DNA from: Syntrophomonas sp. UBA4807
GTDB taxonomy: Bacteria > Bacillota > Syntrophomonadia > Syntrophomonadales > Syntrophomonadaceae
Assembly (NCBI GenBank): GCA_002402575.1
Contig: DHGD01000147.1
Location: forward strand, 45,832 to 59,962
Direction: 5' to 3'
Length of the DNA: 14,131 nucleotides
The notes beneath the pieces were generated by a model. The model saw only the letters and a list, made by a program, of their open reading frames with translations. It was not told the DNA's origin and made no database searches. Position 1 is the first letter of the stretch. Each line of letters starts with the position of its first letter. Below, piece by piece: positions 1 through 5,742 of the stretch. Both the position numbers and the translations under genes were made by a program.

Positions 1-123
1 TTCACCCTGGCCACCGCTCAGGCTGTTTTTATATATGCGCTGCCGGTCGTCTTATTCCTGGCTGTGATAGTGATGCTGACGGTCATGGGGGGAATAGTCT
101 TGACTTCTTTACCTCTGTTTTAG
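1..123 (+). CDS. C-terminal end of a membrane protein (partial), possibly an MFS-type transporter
   Basis: The window opens inside a reading frame that runs 40 codons to a TAG at 121-123. The visible residues are almost entirely hydrophobic: a stretch beginning AQAVFIYALPVVLFLAVIVM forms one clear transmembrane helix, and further hydrophobic residues run to a short tail ending SLPLF. A single last helix followed by a short tail ending in Pro-Leu is reminiscent of the last helix of drug-efflux MFS (DHA2/EmrB-like) proteins, but one helix cannot identify a family. The 5' end lies outside the window. No intrinsic terminator is visible between it and the spo0F promoter that starts 7 nt downstream. 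That it is a membrane protein is well supported; the transporter family is a guess. Confidence 0.55.
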   Translation, partial: FTLATAQAVFIYALPVVLFLAVIVMLTVMGGIVLTSLPLF

Positions 124-130
124 CAGGATG

Positions 131-160
131 TTGACTATTAATGCAGAAATGTAAAATAAT
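131..160 (+). promoter_or_regulatory. Putative sigma-A-type promoter of the spo0F-fba-fsa-glpX unit
   Basis: TTGACT (131-136, 5/6 to consensus) is followed after 18 nt by AATAAT (155-160, 5/6). It sits in the short gap between the upstream stop codon and spo0F, about 27 nt ahead of the chosen spo0F start. Bacillus spo0F also has a sigma-H promoter; I see no convincing sigma-H match here. Confidence 0.55.
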
Positions 161-186
161 GCTTAATGTGGGGGAGGGGTTCACAG

Positions 187-549
187 ATGCGGCCTGAAAT
201 ATTGATTGTCGACGATCAGAAGGGCGTGCGGCGCTTATTGGAAGAGCTTTTCAAGAAGGACGACTGGATAGTTCACACCGCCTCTGATGGCTTCGAAGCC
301 ATAGCCAAAATCGAGGAGATTACACCCCATATCATTCTGATGGATATGAAAATGCCTAATATGAACGGCCTGGAGGCTTCACAGAAAATCCTCGAAAACC
401 ATCCTCATTTGACTATAGTTATGATGACCGCCTATGGGGAAATGGACGTCATCAAAAAGGCCCTGGATGCTGGAGTCAGAAGATGTATAACCAAGCCGTT
501 CGATATCATGAAACTGCGCCAGGTGGTGCTGGAATTGGTGACCGCTTAA
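187..549 (+). CDS. spo0F: Spo0F-like sporulation phosphorelay response regulator
   Basis: A stand-alone receiver domain of 120 residues with no output domain, close to the 124 of B. subtilis Spo0F. In the phosphorelay Spo0F takes phosphate from sensor kinases and passes it through Spo0B to Spo0A. Visible receiver residues are the acidic pair D9-D10, phospho-acceptor D53 (in LMDMKMP), T81 (in MTAYGE) and K103 (in KPFDI). Stretches ILIVDDQ.G.R.LL.E.F, MTAYGE and KPFDI closely match Bacillus Spo0F, more than a generic CheY-like protein would. I chose the ATG at 187 because GGGGAGGGG (171-179) lies 7 nt upstream; an in-frame ATG at 166 would add seven residues but has no ribosome binding site and sits just after the -10 box. 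It is the first gene of the fba operon, the same arrangement as in Bacillus. The identification is strong; whether a Spo0B partner exists cannot be seen here. Confidence 0.88.
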   Translation: MRPEILIVDDQKGVRRLLEELFKKDDWIVHTASDGFEAIAKIEEITPHIILMDMKMPNMNGLEASQKILENHPHLTIVMMTAYGEMDVIKKALDAGVRRCITKPFDIMKLRQVVLELVTA

Positions 550-581
550 AGACTTAAAATAAATGTTACGAGGTGATTGAT

Positions 582-1436
582 ATGCCGCTGGTAGGGGTTG
601 ACGTTCTGTTGCAGCAGGCCCAACAGGAAGGCTATGCTGTAGGCGCCTTTAATGCCAACAATATGGAGATAGTCCAGGCCATCATCCAAGCTGCGGAAGC
701 GGAGAAGTCCCCGGTAATTATGCAGGCCAGCCAGGGGGCCATCAAATATGCCGGCCTGGAATTCATCACCGGAATGGTCAAGATCGCGGCGGAGAACAGT
801 CCGGTCCCGGTGGCCTTGCATCTGGATCACGGCACTGATTTTAACCAGGTCATCAGATGTATCCGCAGTGGCTTTACTTCCGTCATGTTTGACGGTTCCA
901 AACTGAGCCTGAAGGATAATATCGCCACCACCAGAAAGATTTTGGAGATTGCTAATCCTATCGGGGTATCCGTAGAAGCCGAATTGGGGAAAATAGGCGG
1001 AACCGAGGACGAGGTGCATGTGGAAACGCGTGAGGCTGCTTTTACCGACCCTGAAGAAGCCCGCTATTTTGTTGAACAGACGGGAATAAAAAGTCTGGCA
1101 ATAGCCATCGGTACCGCTCATGGGCAGTACAAAGGCGAACCTCGGCTTGATTTTGAGCGCCTGGCCACAATAAAACGACTGGTCAACATCCCCATTGTCT
1201 TGCACGGGTCATCCGGGGTCCCTGATGAAGCTGTCCGCAAAGCCATCTCCCTAGGGGTTTGCAAGGTAAACATCGACACCAACATTCGGGAGGCCTTCGT
1301 TGGGGCGATCAGAGCAGTGGTGCAAGCCAGGCCCAAGGAAATTGACCCCAGACAAATACTGGGTCCGGCCCGTGACGCTGCTGTAGCCATAATACGCGAG
1401 AAAATGCGGGTTTTCGGCAGCAGCGGCAGAATTTGA
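582..1436 (+). CDS. fba: Class II (zinc) fructose-1,6-bisphosphate aldolase
   Basis: Reversible aldol cleavage of fructose-1,6-bisphosphate to dihydroxyacetone phosphate and glyceraldehyde-3-phosphate in the cytoplasm (glycolysis and gluconeogenesis). The 284 residues match the short FbaA type of Firmicutes. The family signatures are present: D82 and H83 in HLDHG (catalytic Asp and zinc His), E134 followed by LGKIGGTED, zinc ligands H180 (GTAHG) and H208 (VLHGSSG), and the phosphate-binding NIDT at 230-233. The ATG at 582 is preferred because GAGGTGA (570-576) precedes it by 5 nt and the protein then starts MPLV as in relatives; an in-frame GTG at 573 is part of that ribosome binding site. 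It lies 32 nt after spo0F and is probably co-transcribed. Close relatives include tagatose-bisphosphate aldolases, but the context with glpX and a transaldolase favours the FBP enzyme. Confidence 0.93.
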   Translation: MPLVGVDVLLQQAQQEGYAVGAFNANNMEIVQAIIQAAEAEKSPVIMQASQGAIKYAGLEFITGMVKIAAENSPVPVALHLDHGTDFNQVIRCIRSGFTSVMFDGSKLSLKDNIATTRKILEIANPIGVSVEAELGKIGGTEDEVHVETREAAFTDPEEARYFVEQTGIKSLAIAIGTAHGQYKGEPRLDFERLATIKRLVNIPIVLHGSSGVPDEAVRKAISLGVCKVNIDTNIREAFVGAIRAVVQARPKEIDPRQILGPARDAAVAIIREKMRVFGSSGRI

Positions 1437-1450
1437 AAAAGGAGATAATA

Positions 1451-2092
1451 GTGCGCATTTTTATAGATTCAGCCAATATAGAAGAAATTCGTGAAATCAA
1501 TGCCATGGGATTCTTGGACGGAGTAACTACCAACCCTAGCCTGGTCGCCAAAGAGGGGCGCGACTACCATCAGGTGGTCAAGGAAATCTGCGCACTGGTG
1601 AACGGGCCTATCAGTGCCGAAGTAATCTCCCTGGAGTATCAGGGCATGATGAATGAGGCCCGGCAACTGGCGGAGATACATCCCAATGTAGTGATCAAGG
1701 TGCCCGTCACCGAAATAGGATTGCGGGTCATATCTGACCTGGCCAAGGCGGGTATTAAAACCAATGCCACTTTGATTTTTTCGTCCAACCAGGCCATTCT
1801 GGCGGCGCGTGCCGGGGCTGCTTATGTCAGCCCCTTTATAGGCCGCATAGATGATATAAGTTACGACGGTGTGGCATTACTGACGGAAATGATCGAGATT
1901 TTGGACCAGTATCTGTTTGATACCGAAGTGATCGCCGCCAGTATAAGGCATCCCCGTCATGTCACCGCCGCAGCCCGTGCCGGCAGCCACATAGCTACGG
2001 TGCCGTTTGCGGTCATCAAACAGATCATTAAACATCCCTTGACCGATGCTGGTATCGAAAAGTTTATGAACGATTGGAAGCAGGTTTACTAA
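1451..2092 (+). CDS. Small transaldolase / fructose-6-phosphate aldolase (TalC/FSA family)
   Basis: A 213-residue TIM-barrel protein of the short transaldolase family (MipB/TalC; YwjH in B. subtilis, 212 residues). Seen in the sequence: FIDSAN near the N terminus, GVTTNPSL at 24-31, the Schiff-base lysine K83 in VIKVPVT, TLIFS at 107-111 and SPFIGRIDD at 127-135. Members either transfer a dihydroxyacetone unit (transaldolase, pentose phosphate pathway) or split fructose-6-phosphate; sequence alone does not settle which, although the Firmicutes YwjH-like members are usually annotated as transaldolase. The GTG at 1451 is chosen because AGGAG (1440-1444) is 6 nt upstream and the protein then begins MRIFIDSA as in the family. 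A TTG at 1433 overlapping the fba stop would add six residues without support. It sits 14 nt after fba, so translation is probably coupled. Confidence 0.9.
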   Translation: MRIFIDSANIEEIREINAMGFLDGVTTNPSLVAKEGRDYHQVVKEICALVNGPISAEVISLEYQGMMNEARQLAEIHPNVVIKVPVTEIGLRVISDLAKAGIKTNATLIFSSNQAILAARAGAAYVSPFIGRIDDISYDGVALLTEMIEILDQYLFDTEVIAASIRHPRHVTAAARAGSHIATVPFAVIKQIIKHPLTDAGIEKFMNDWKQVY

Positions 2093-2115
2093 ACCTGAAA
2101 TAGGGGGTATTTACT

Positions 2116-3111
2116 GTGGAGAGGGAATTGGCCTTAGAATTTGCCCGGGTGACTGAAGCTGCTGCCCTGGCAGCATCGCGTTGGGTTGGCAAAGGCAACA
2201 AAGATGCCGCTGATGATGCGGCTGTTACTGCTATGCGGGTTATGTTCGACACCGTAGCCATAGATGGCACCGTCAAGATAGGCGAGGGGGAAATGGATGA
2301 AGCGCCTATGCTCTACATCGGTGAGCGGGTGGGGATGGGAGTCCCACCGGAGGTCGATATCGCGGTAGACCCGCTGGAAGGGACCAATATCGTCGCTAAA
2401 GGCGGTGTTGGAGCCATTGCCGTACTGGCGGCGGCCCCTCGCGGTTCGTTACTCCATGCTCCAGATATGTATATGGACAAGATCGCAGTAGGACCGGAAT
2501 GCAAGGGGCGCATCCACCTGGATGCCCCGGTCAAGGAAAATCTCAAAGAAGCAGCCCGAGCACTGCACAAGTTGATCAGTGAAGTGACCGTGGTCATTTT
2601 GGACCGACCCCGCCATGACCACATCGTGGAAGAGGTGCGCCGCGCTGGAGCGCGCATCCGCCTGATCAGCGATGGCGACATTTCTCCGGCGGTAGCCGCC
2701 GCCTACGATGACTCTGGGGTAGATATATTGATGGGCATCGGGGGTGCCCCGGAAGGGGTCATCACTGCTGCGGCCTTGAAGTGCTTGGGCGGCGATTTCC
2801 AAGCCCGCCTGGTGCCGGAAGGCGAGGAAGCAGAGGAAGAGATCAAGCGCTGCCGGGAGATGGGCATTGAAGATATTAATACCCTGTTCACCATTGATGA
2901 CCTGGTAAAGTCCGAAGATGTTATCTTTGTGGCCACGGGCATAACCGGCTCCTTCCTGCTCAAAGGGGTGCGCTATCACAAAAGACGGGCCACTACCGAC
3001 ACACTGGTGATGAGAAGCCTTTCCGGAACCATTCGCCGCATAATTGCTGATCATCATCTTGATAAAAAGCCCTTATTCAGAGATAATCGTATTAAGTTCA
3101 GAATGGACTGA
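2116..3111 (+). CDS. glpX: Class II fructose-1,6-bisphosphatase
   Basis: Hydrolyses fructose-1,6-bisphosphate to fructose-6-phosphate, the irreversible step of gluconeogenesis. The 331 residues match the GlpX family length. The metal and active-site acidic residues fall at the same positions as in E. coli GlpX: D33 (KDAADDAA), E57 (KIGEGEMDEAPM), D85 and E88 (VDPLEGTN) and E213 (GIGGAPEGV). The start is a GTG with TAGGGGGT (2101-2108) 7 nt upstream; the N terminus MERELALEFARVTE is typical. It follows the transaldolase by 23 nt and is the last gene of this group. In B. subtilis a murA paralogue lies between the transaldolase gene and glpX; here it is absent. No terminator is evident after the stop, and the rho leader begins in the following gap. 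Confidence 0.93.
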   Translation: MERELALEFARVTEAAALAASRWVGKGNKDAADDAAVTAMRVMFDTVAIDGTVKIGEGEMDEAPMLYIGERVGMGVPPEVDIAVDPLEGTNIVAKGGVGAIAVLAAAPRGSLLHAPDMYMDKIAVGPECKGRIHLDAPVKENLKEAARALHKLISEVTVVILDRPRHDHIVEEVRRAGARIRLISDGDISPAVAAAYDDSGVDILMGIGGAPEGVITAAALKCLGGDFQARLVPEGEEAEEEIKRCREMGIEDINTLFTIDDLVKSEDVIFVATGITGSFLLKGVRYHKRRATTDTLVMRSLSGTIRRIIADHHLDKKPLFRDNRIKFRMD

Positions 3112-3154
3112 GATGTTAATTTTGCACATTATAGGACTAATTTGCCTCAAAATA

Positions 3155-3163
3155 TGAGATAAT
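3155..3163 (+). promoter_or_regulatory. Putative extended -10 promoter for rho
   Basis: TGAGATAAT at 3155-3163 combines an extended -10 TG dinucleotide with GATAAT (5/6). The -35 region at the right distance is poor, which is common for extended -10 promoters. It would give a 5' leader of about 205 nt before the rho start codon. Confidence 0.45.
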
Positions 3164-3376
3164 ACCTGACGAAGGCGTTTTGAGATTTCATCTTACCTCC
3201 ACCCAGTTGCATCTACTGGGAATCAATCTGATAAAGCAACCCTCATAAATAGCATGTCGGTTCGCCCAGCGGCAATAATCAGATCAAAATCTGTTCGCCC
3301 ATTTTTGAATAACTAGAAACGATTTAATAGCGGTGTACCGCTGAATAAAAGAATAATAAAACGAAAGGATGTTGGT
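3164..3376 (+). promoter_or_regulatory. rho 5' leader with hairpins and C-rich stretch (possible autoregulatory region)
   Basis: There is no coding potential that I recognise here. Structures seen: a CCCAGT/ACTGGG hairpin with a 7-nt loop (3202-3220); a GTTGC (3206-3210) that could pair with GCAAC (3236-3240) instead and would exclude it; CAGAT/ATCTG with a 4-nt loop (3280-3293); and AGCGG-TGTA-CCGCT (3329-3342), about 34 nt before the start codon. A second AGCGG at 3268-3272 could compete for the same CCGCT. By hand count, 3191-3300 holds 33 C and 18 G, the C-over-G bias expected of a Rho loading (rut) site. Autogenous control of rho is known in E. coli and has been reported in Bacillus. That this leader does so is inference. 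Confidence 0.35.
3257..3301 (+). repeat. Pair of 12-nt direct near-repeats in the rho leader
   Basis: TCGGTTCGCCCA at 3257-3268 and TCTGTTCGCCCA at 3290-3301 differ at one position, with start-to-start spacing of 33 nt. Both are inside the presumed transcribed leader, so they could be tandem RNA-binding or operator half-sites, or chance. Confidence 0.5.
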
Positions 3377-4681
3377 ATGAAGGGAGGACAACGGGAAGAC
3401 AAGGTGAGTATCTCTGAACTGGAAAACAAGAATATGCTGGAGTTATACCAGATCGCCCGGGATTTGAATCTGGGCGGATATTCCAAGCTGCGCAAAAAGG
3501 AACTGGTATTCGAGATTACCAAGGCCTTAACCCATTCCGATCAGCTCCTGCAGGCCCAGGGCATACTGGAAATAATGCCGGATGGATACGGATTTCTAAG
3601 GCCGTTCGGCTACCTTCCCAGCCAAGATGATATTTACGTTTCACCTTCCCAGATAAGAAAATTTGAATTGCGTACCGGCGACCATGTCAGCGGCCAGGTG
3701 CGTTCTCCCAAGGACAATGAGCGCTTTTTTGCCCTGCTCAAAGTAGAGGGTGTTAATGGGTTCCCCCCAGAAGAATCAATTAAAAGGATTCATTTCGATG
3801 CCCTTACCCCCTTATATCCTACTGAGAAGATACATTTGGAAACCAGCCAGCGGGAGCTGTCAACCCGCATCATCGACCTGATCGCCCCTATTGGCAAAGG
3901 ACAGCGAGGACTGATCGTCGCGCCTCCCAAGGCCGGCAAGACCATTCTCTTGCAGAAGATTGCCCAGGGGATCAGCGAAAACCATCCGGACATCGTTCTG
4001 ATCATTCTGCTGGTAGACGAGCGCCCGGAGGAAGTTACCGATATGCAGCGCTCCACCAAAGCCGAAGTGGTGGCTTCTACCTTCGACGAACCGCCGGAAA
4101 ATCATGTTAAGGTTACCGATATGGTTTTAGAACGCGCCAAACGGTTGGTGGAACACAAGAAAGACGTGGTTATCCTCATGGACAGCGTGACCAGGCTGGC
4201 TCGCGCCCATAACCTGGTGGTGCCTCCCAGCGGACGCACCCTGTCCGGCGGTATTGATCCGGCCTCCTTGGATAAGCCCAAGCGTTTCTTCGGGGCGGCT
4301 CGAAATATTGAAGAAGGAGGCAGCCTGACCATCTGTGCCACCGCTCTGGTGGAAACCGGCTCCAGAATGGACGAGGTCATTTTCGAGGAATTCAAAGGGC
4401 GGGGCAATATGGAACTGGTACTGGAAAGGAAACTGGCTGAAAGGCGCATCTTCCCGGCCATCGATGTCAAACGTTCCGGCACCAGAAAAGAGGAATTGCT
4501 CTTAAGCGGCGAAGAGTTGGAATTGATGTGGAATCTGCGTAATATGTTCAGCGATTATAACCCGGTGGAAACCATGCAGATGATACTGGATACCATGAAA
4601 AAGACCAAGAGCAATCAGGACCTGTTGCGAGCGGCGCCGCTGGTATTCGGGAAGACGGATAATGCCCGCAAAGCCTACTAG
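3377..4681 (+). CDS. rho: Transcription termination factor Rho
   Basis: Hexameric RNA-dependent ATPase/helicase that releases RNA polymerase at Rho-dependent terminators. The 434 residues show, in order: a Rho N-terminal helical domain (about 11-52, with YSKLRKKELVFEI), the cold-shock-like RNA-binding domain (about 60-125, with GYGFLRP and DDIYVSPSQIRKF), Walker A APPKAGKT (182-189), the DERPEEVTD segment (214-222), Walker B VVILMDSVTR (264-273), the Q-loop SGRTLSGGID (285-294) and the R-loop region near GSLTICATALVETGSRMDEV. It is a standard compact Rho without the long N-terminal insertions of Actinobacteria. ATG 3377 has AAAGGATG (3364-3371) 5 nt upstream; an in-frame GTG at 3404, with GGGAAG 5 nt before it, would give a 425-residue protein starting MSISELE, close to many Rho N termini, so the start is not settled. 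It appears to be transcribed from its own leader promoter. Confidence 0.96.
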   Translation: MKGGQREDKVSISELENKNMLELYQIARDLNLGGYSKLRKKELVFEITKALTHSDQLLQAQGILEIMPDGYGFLRPFGYLPSQDDIYVSPSQIRKFELRTGDHVSGQVRSPKDNERFFALLKVEGVNGFPPEESIKRIHFDALTPLYPTEKIHLETSQRELSTRIIDLIAPIGKGQRGLIVAPPKAGKTILLQKIAQGISENHPDIVLIILLVDERPEEVTDMQRSTKAEVVASTFDEPPENHVKVTDMVLERAKRLVEHKKDVVILMDSVTRLARAHNLVVPPSGRTLSGGIDPASLDKPKRFFGAARNIEEGGSLTICATALVETGSRMDEVIFEEFKGRGNMELVLERKLAERRIFPAIDVKRSGTRKEELLLSGEELELMWNLRNMFSDYNPVETMQMILDTMKKTKSNQDLLRAAPLVFGKTDNARKAY

Positions 4682-4757
4682 ATATGGGGAAATAACCCAT
4701 CTGTGCTGCGGTTTCTCATTTATGGATGAATAAATCCCTCGCTGTATGTGGAGACTA

Positions 4758-4766
4758 TGGTATAAG
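4758..4766 (+). promoter_or_regulatory. Putative extended -10 promoter for the M23 peptidase gene
   Basis: TGGTATAAG at 4758-4766 is an extended -10 (TG, one base, TATAAG 5/6), about 33 nt before the ATG. The -35 region is weak. Two GACTAT repeats (4753-4758 and 4769-4774) flank it, as does an inverted GAGAC (4751-4755)/GTCTC (4777-4781) pair, so it could be controlled. The rest of the 117-nt gap after rho holds only a small ATGGG/CCCAT hairpin (4684-4700) without a T tract. Confidence 0.4.
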
Positions 4767-4798
4767 TTGACTATTGGTCTCTAAAAGCGAGGTGTATT

Positions 4799-5653
4799 AT
4801 GAAAAACAAATGGATCAGCTCACTGCTGGTTGGCTGTCTCCTTATGGGTACCGTAGCGGGACCGGTTGCGGCCGCATTGTGCCCGGGAGATTTTGTTCCA
4901 TGGGCTTCTGCAGTGATAGAGGAGCCGGAAGAACGGCTCGTTATCAGCAGGGACTATGTGGTCAAAGCAGGCGACACTTTGTGGGCCTTGTCCAGGGAAT
5001 ACCATGTCGATTTGGAATCACTGCTGCTGATGAACAGCATAGAAGAAACCACGTTGCTGACGGTGGGCAGAACACTTAAAATACCGCTCTCAACCTGTAC
5101 GGTCAAAGAGGGCGAAACCATGTCCTTACTGGCCAATAAGTACCAGATTAGCGTGGAGGCCCTGATGACAGCCAACCAGGATAAAGACCCGGAACAACTT
5201 GAGGTGGGCGCTGTATTAGTGATTCCTGCTCTGGAAGACAAAGCCGTGCCTGTATCCGGCTCCCCTTCCCGGGGGCAAAGCGAAGCGTTATCATTGGGTT
5301 GGCCGGTCAACGGCGCAATTACTTCCGAATACGGGTGGAGAAAATCCGGATATCACCACGGTTTGGATATAGCTGAAGAAGCGGGCGCCCCGATCAAAGC
5401 AGCAGCCGATGGGACCGTAATCTTTTGCGGAACTAAGGCGGTTTACGGCAAAACCGTAATCATCCGGCATAGCGACGGCAAAGAAACTCTCTACGCCCAT
5501 GCGCAGAGCATTCTGGTGAAAAAGAATCAGAAGGTGCGTAAGGGGCAGACCATCGCTCTGGTAGGAACCACCGGCCGGACTACCGGACCTCATGTGCATT
5601 TTGAGGTTAAGAAGAACGGCAAGACCGTCGACCCCATGGAATACCTGCAATAA
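4799..5653 (+). CDS. Secreted LysM-LysM-M23 family cell-wall metallopeptidase
   Basis: A 284-residue exported peptidoglycan hydrolase, or an inactive-site regulator of one. Residues 1-25 form a signal peptide (KNK, a hydrophobic core, then GPVAA before ALCPG), with cleavage likely after A25. LysM repeat 1 spans about 53-96 (YVVKAGDTLWALSREY...) and LysM 2 about 99-143 (CTVKEGETMSLLANKY...), both binding peptidoglycan glycan. After a short linker, the M23 LytM-type domain covers about 168-281 with the zinc motif H186-x3-D190 (HHGLD), H234 (LYAHA) and H265-x-H267 (GPHVHFEV). All expected zinc and catalytic residues are present, so an active endopeptidase is likely. ATG 4799 is preceded by GCGAGGTG. 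It stands alone between rho and a strong terminator. Similar proteins act in wall remodelling or in sporulation (SpoIIQ or SpoIVFA-like roles); nothing here specifies which. Confidence 0.9.
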   Translation: MKNKWISSLLVGCLLMGTVAGPVAAALCPGDFVPWASAVIEEPEERLVISRDYVVKAGDTLWALSREYHVDLESLLLMNSIEETTLLTVGRTLKIPLSTCTVKEGETMSLLANKYQISVEALMTANQDKDPEQLEVGAVLVIPALEDKAVPVSGSPSRGQSEALSLGWPVNGAITSEYGWRKSGYHHGLDIAEEAGAPIKAAADGTVIFCGTKAVYGKTVIIRHSDGKETLYAHAQSILVKKNQKVRKGQTIALVGTTGRTTGPHVHFEVKKNGKTVDPMEYLQ

Positions 5654-5660
5654 CAAATCC

Positions 5661-5683
5661 GCCCCCATATGGGGGCTTTTTTT
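5661..5683 (+). terminator. Intrinsic terminator after the M23 peptidase gene
   Basis: GCCCCC (5661-5666), loop ATAT, GGGGGC (5671-5676), then seven T (5677-5683). The stem is a perfect 16-nt palindrome and begins 8 nt after the stop codon. This is the clearest terminator in the window and separates the peptidase gene from the radical SAM gene. Confidence 0.93.
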
Positions 5684-5701
5684 ATGGGCGATTTTAAGAT
5701 A

Positions 5702-5715
5702 GGCTATTACTAGCC
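5702..5715 (+). promoter_or_regulatory. Small inverted repeat upstream of the radical SAM gene
   Basis: GGCTA-TTAC-TAGCC forms a perfect 5-bp stem with a 4-nt loop between the terminator and the radical SAM start. It could be an operator or a leader hairpin. No convincing promoter hexamers are seen around it, so its role is unknown. Confidence 0.25.
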
Positions 5716-5742
5716 ACAATCAGCCAGAGAGGTTATTGAGCA

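Noticed and set aside
546..1205. A 219-codon - strand open frame opposite fba, and similar ones at 2449-3057 (opposite glpX) and 10999-11556 (opposite prmC and ywlC)
   Set aside because: All mirror well-supported + strand enzymes, have no plausible protein features, and have no gene-like spacing.
1433..1450. TTG start for the transaldolase overlapping the fba stop codon
   Set aside because: The added residues are not found in the family, and the stretch is used up by the ribosome binding site of the GTG at 1451.
4684..4700. ATGGG/CCCAT inverted repeat right after rho as a terminator
   Set aside because: The stem is only 5 bp and is not followed by a T tract, so it does not meet the criteria for an intrinsic terminator.
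4826..4837. A lipobox-like LVGC in the signal peptide of the M23 protein (L10-C13), suggesting a lipoprotein
   Set aside because: The cysteine comes after only about six hydrophobic residues, and a further hydrophobic stretch follows it up to a normal signal peptidase I site after A25.
4774..5079. Open frame overlapping the start of the M23 gene in another frame
   Set aside because: It runs through the signal peptide and LysM region out of frame and has no ribosome binding site or domain; the LysM-M23 frame fully explains the DNA.
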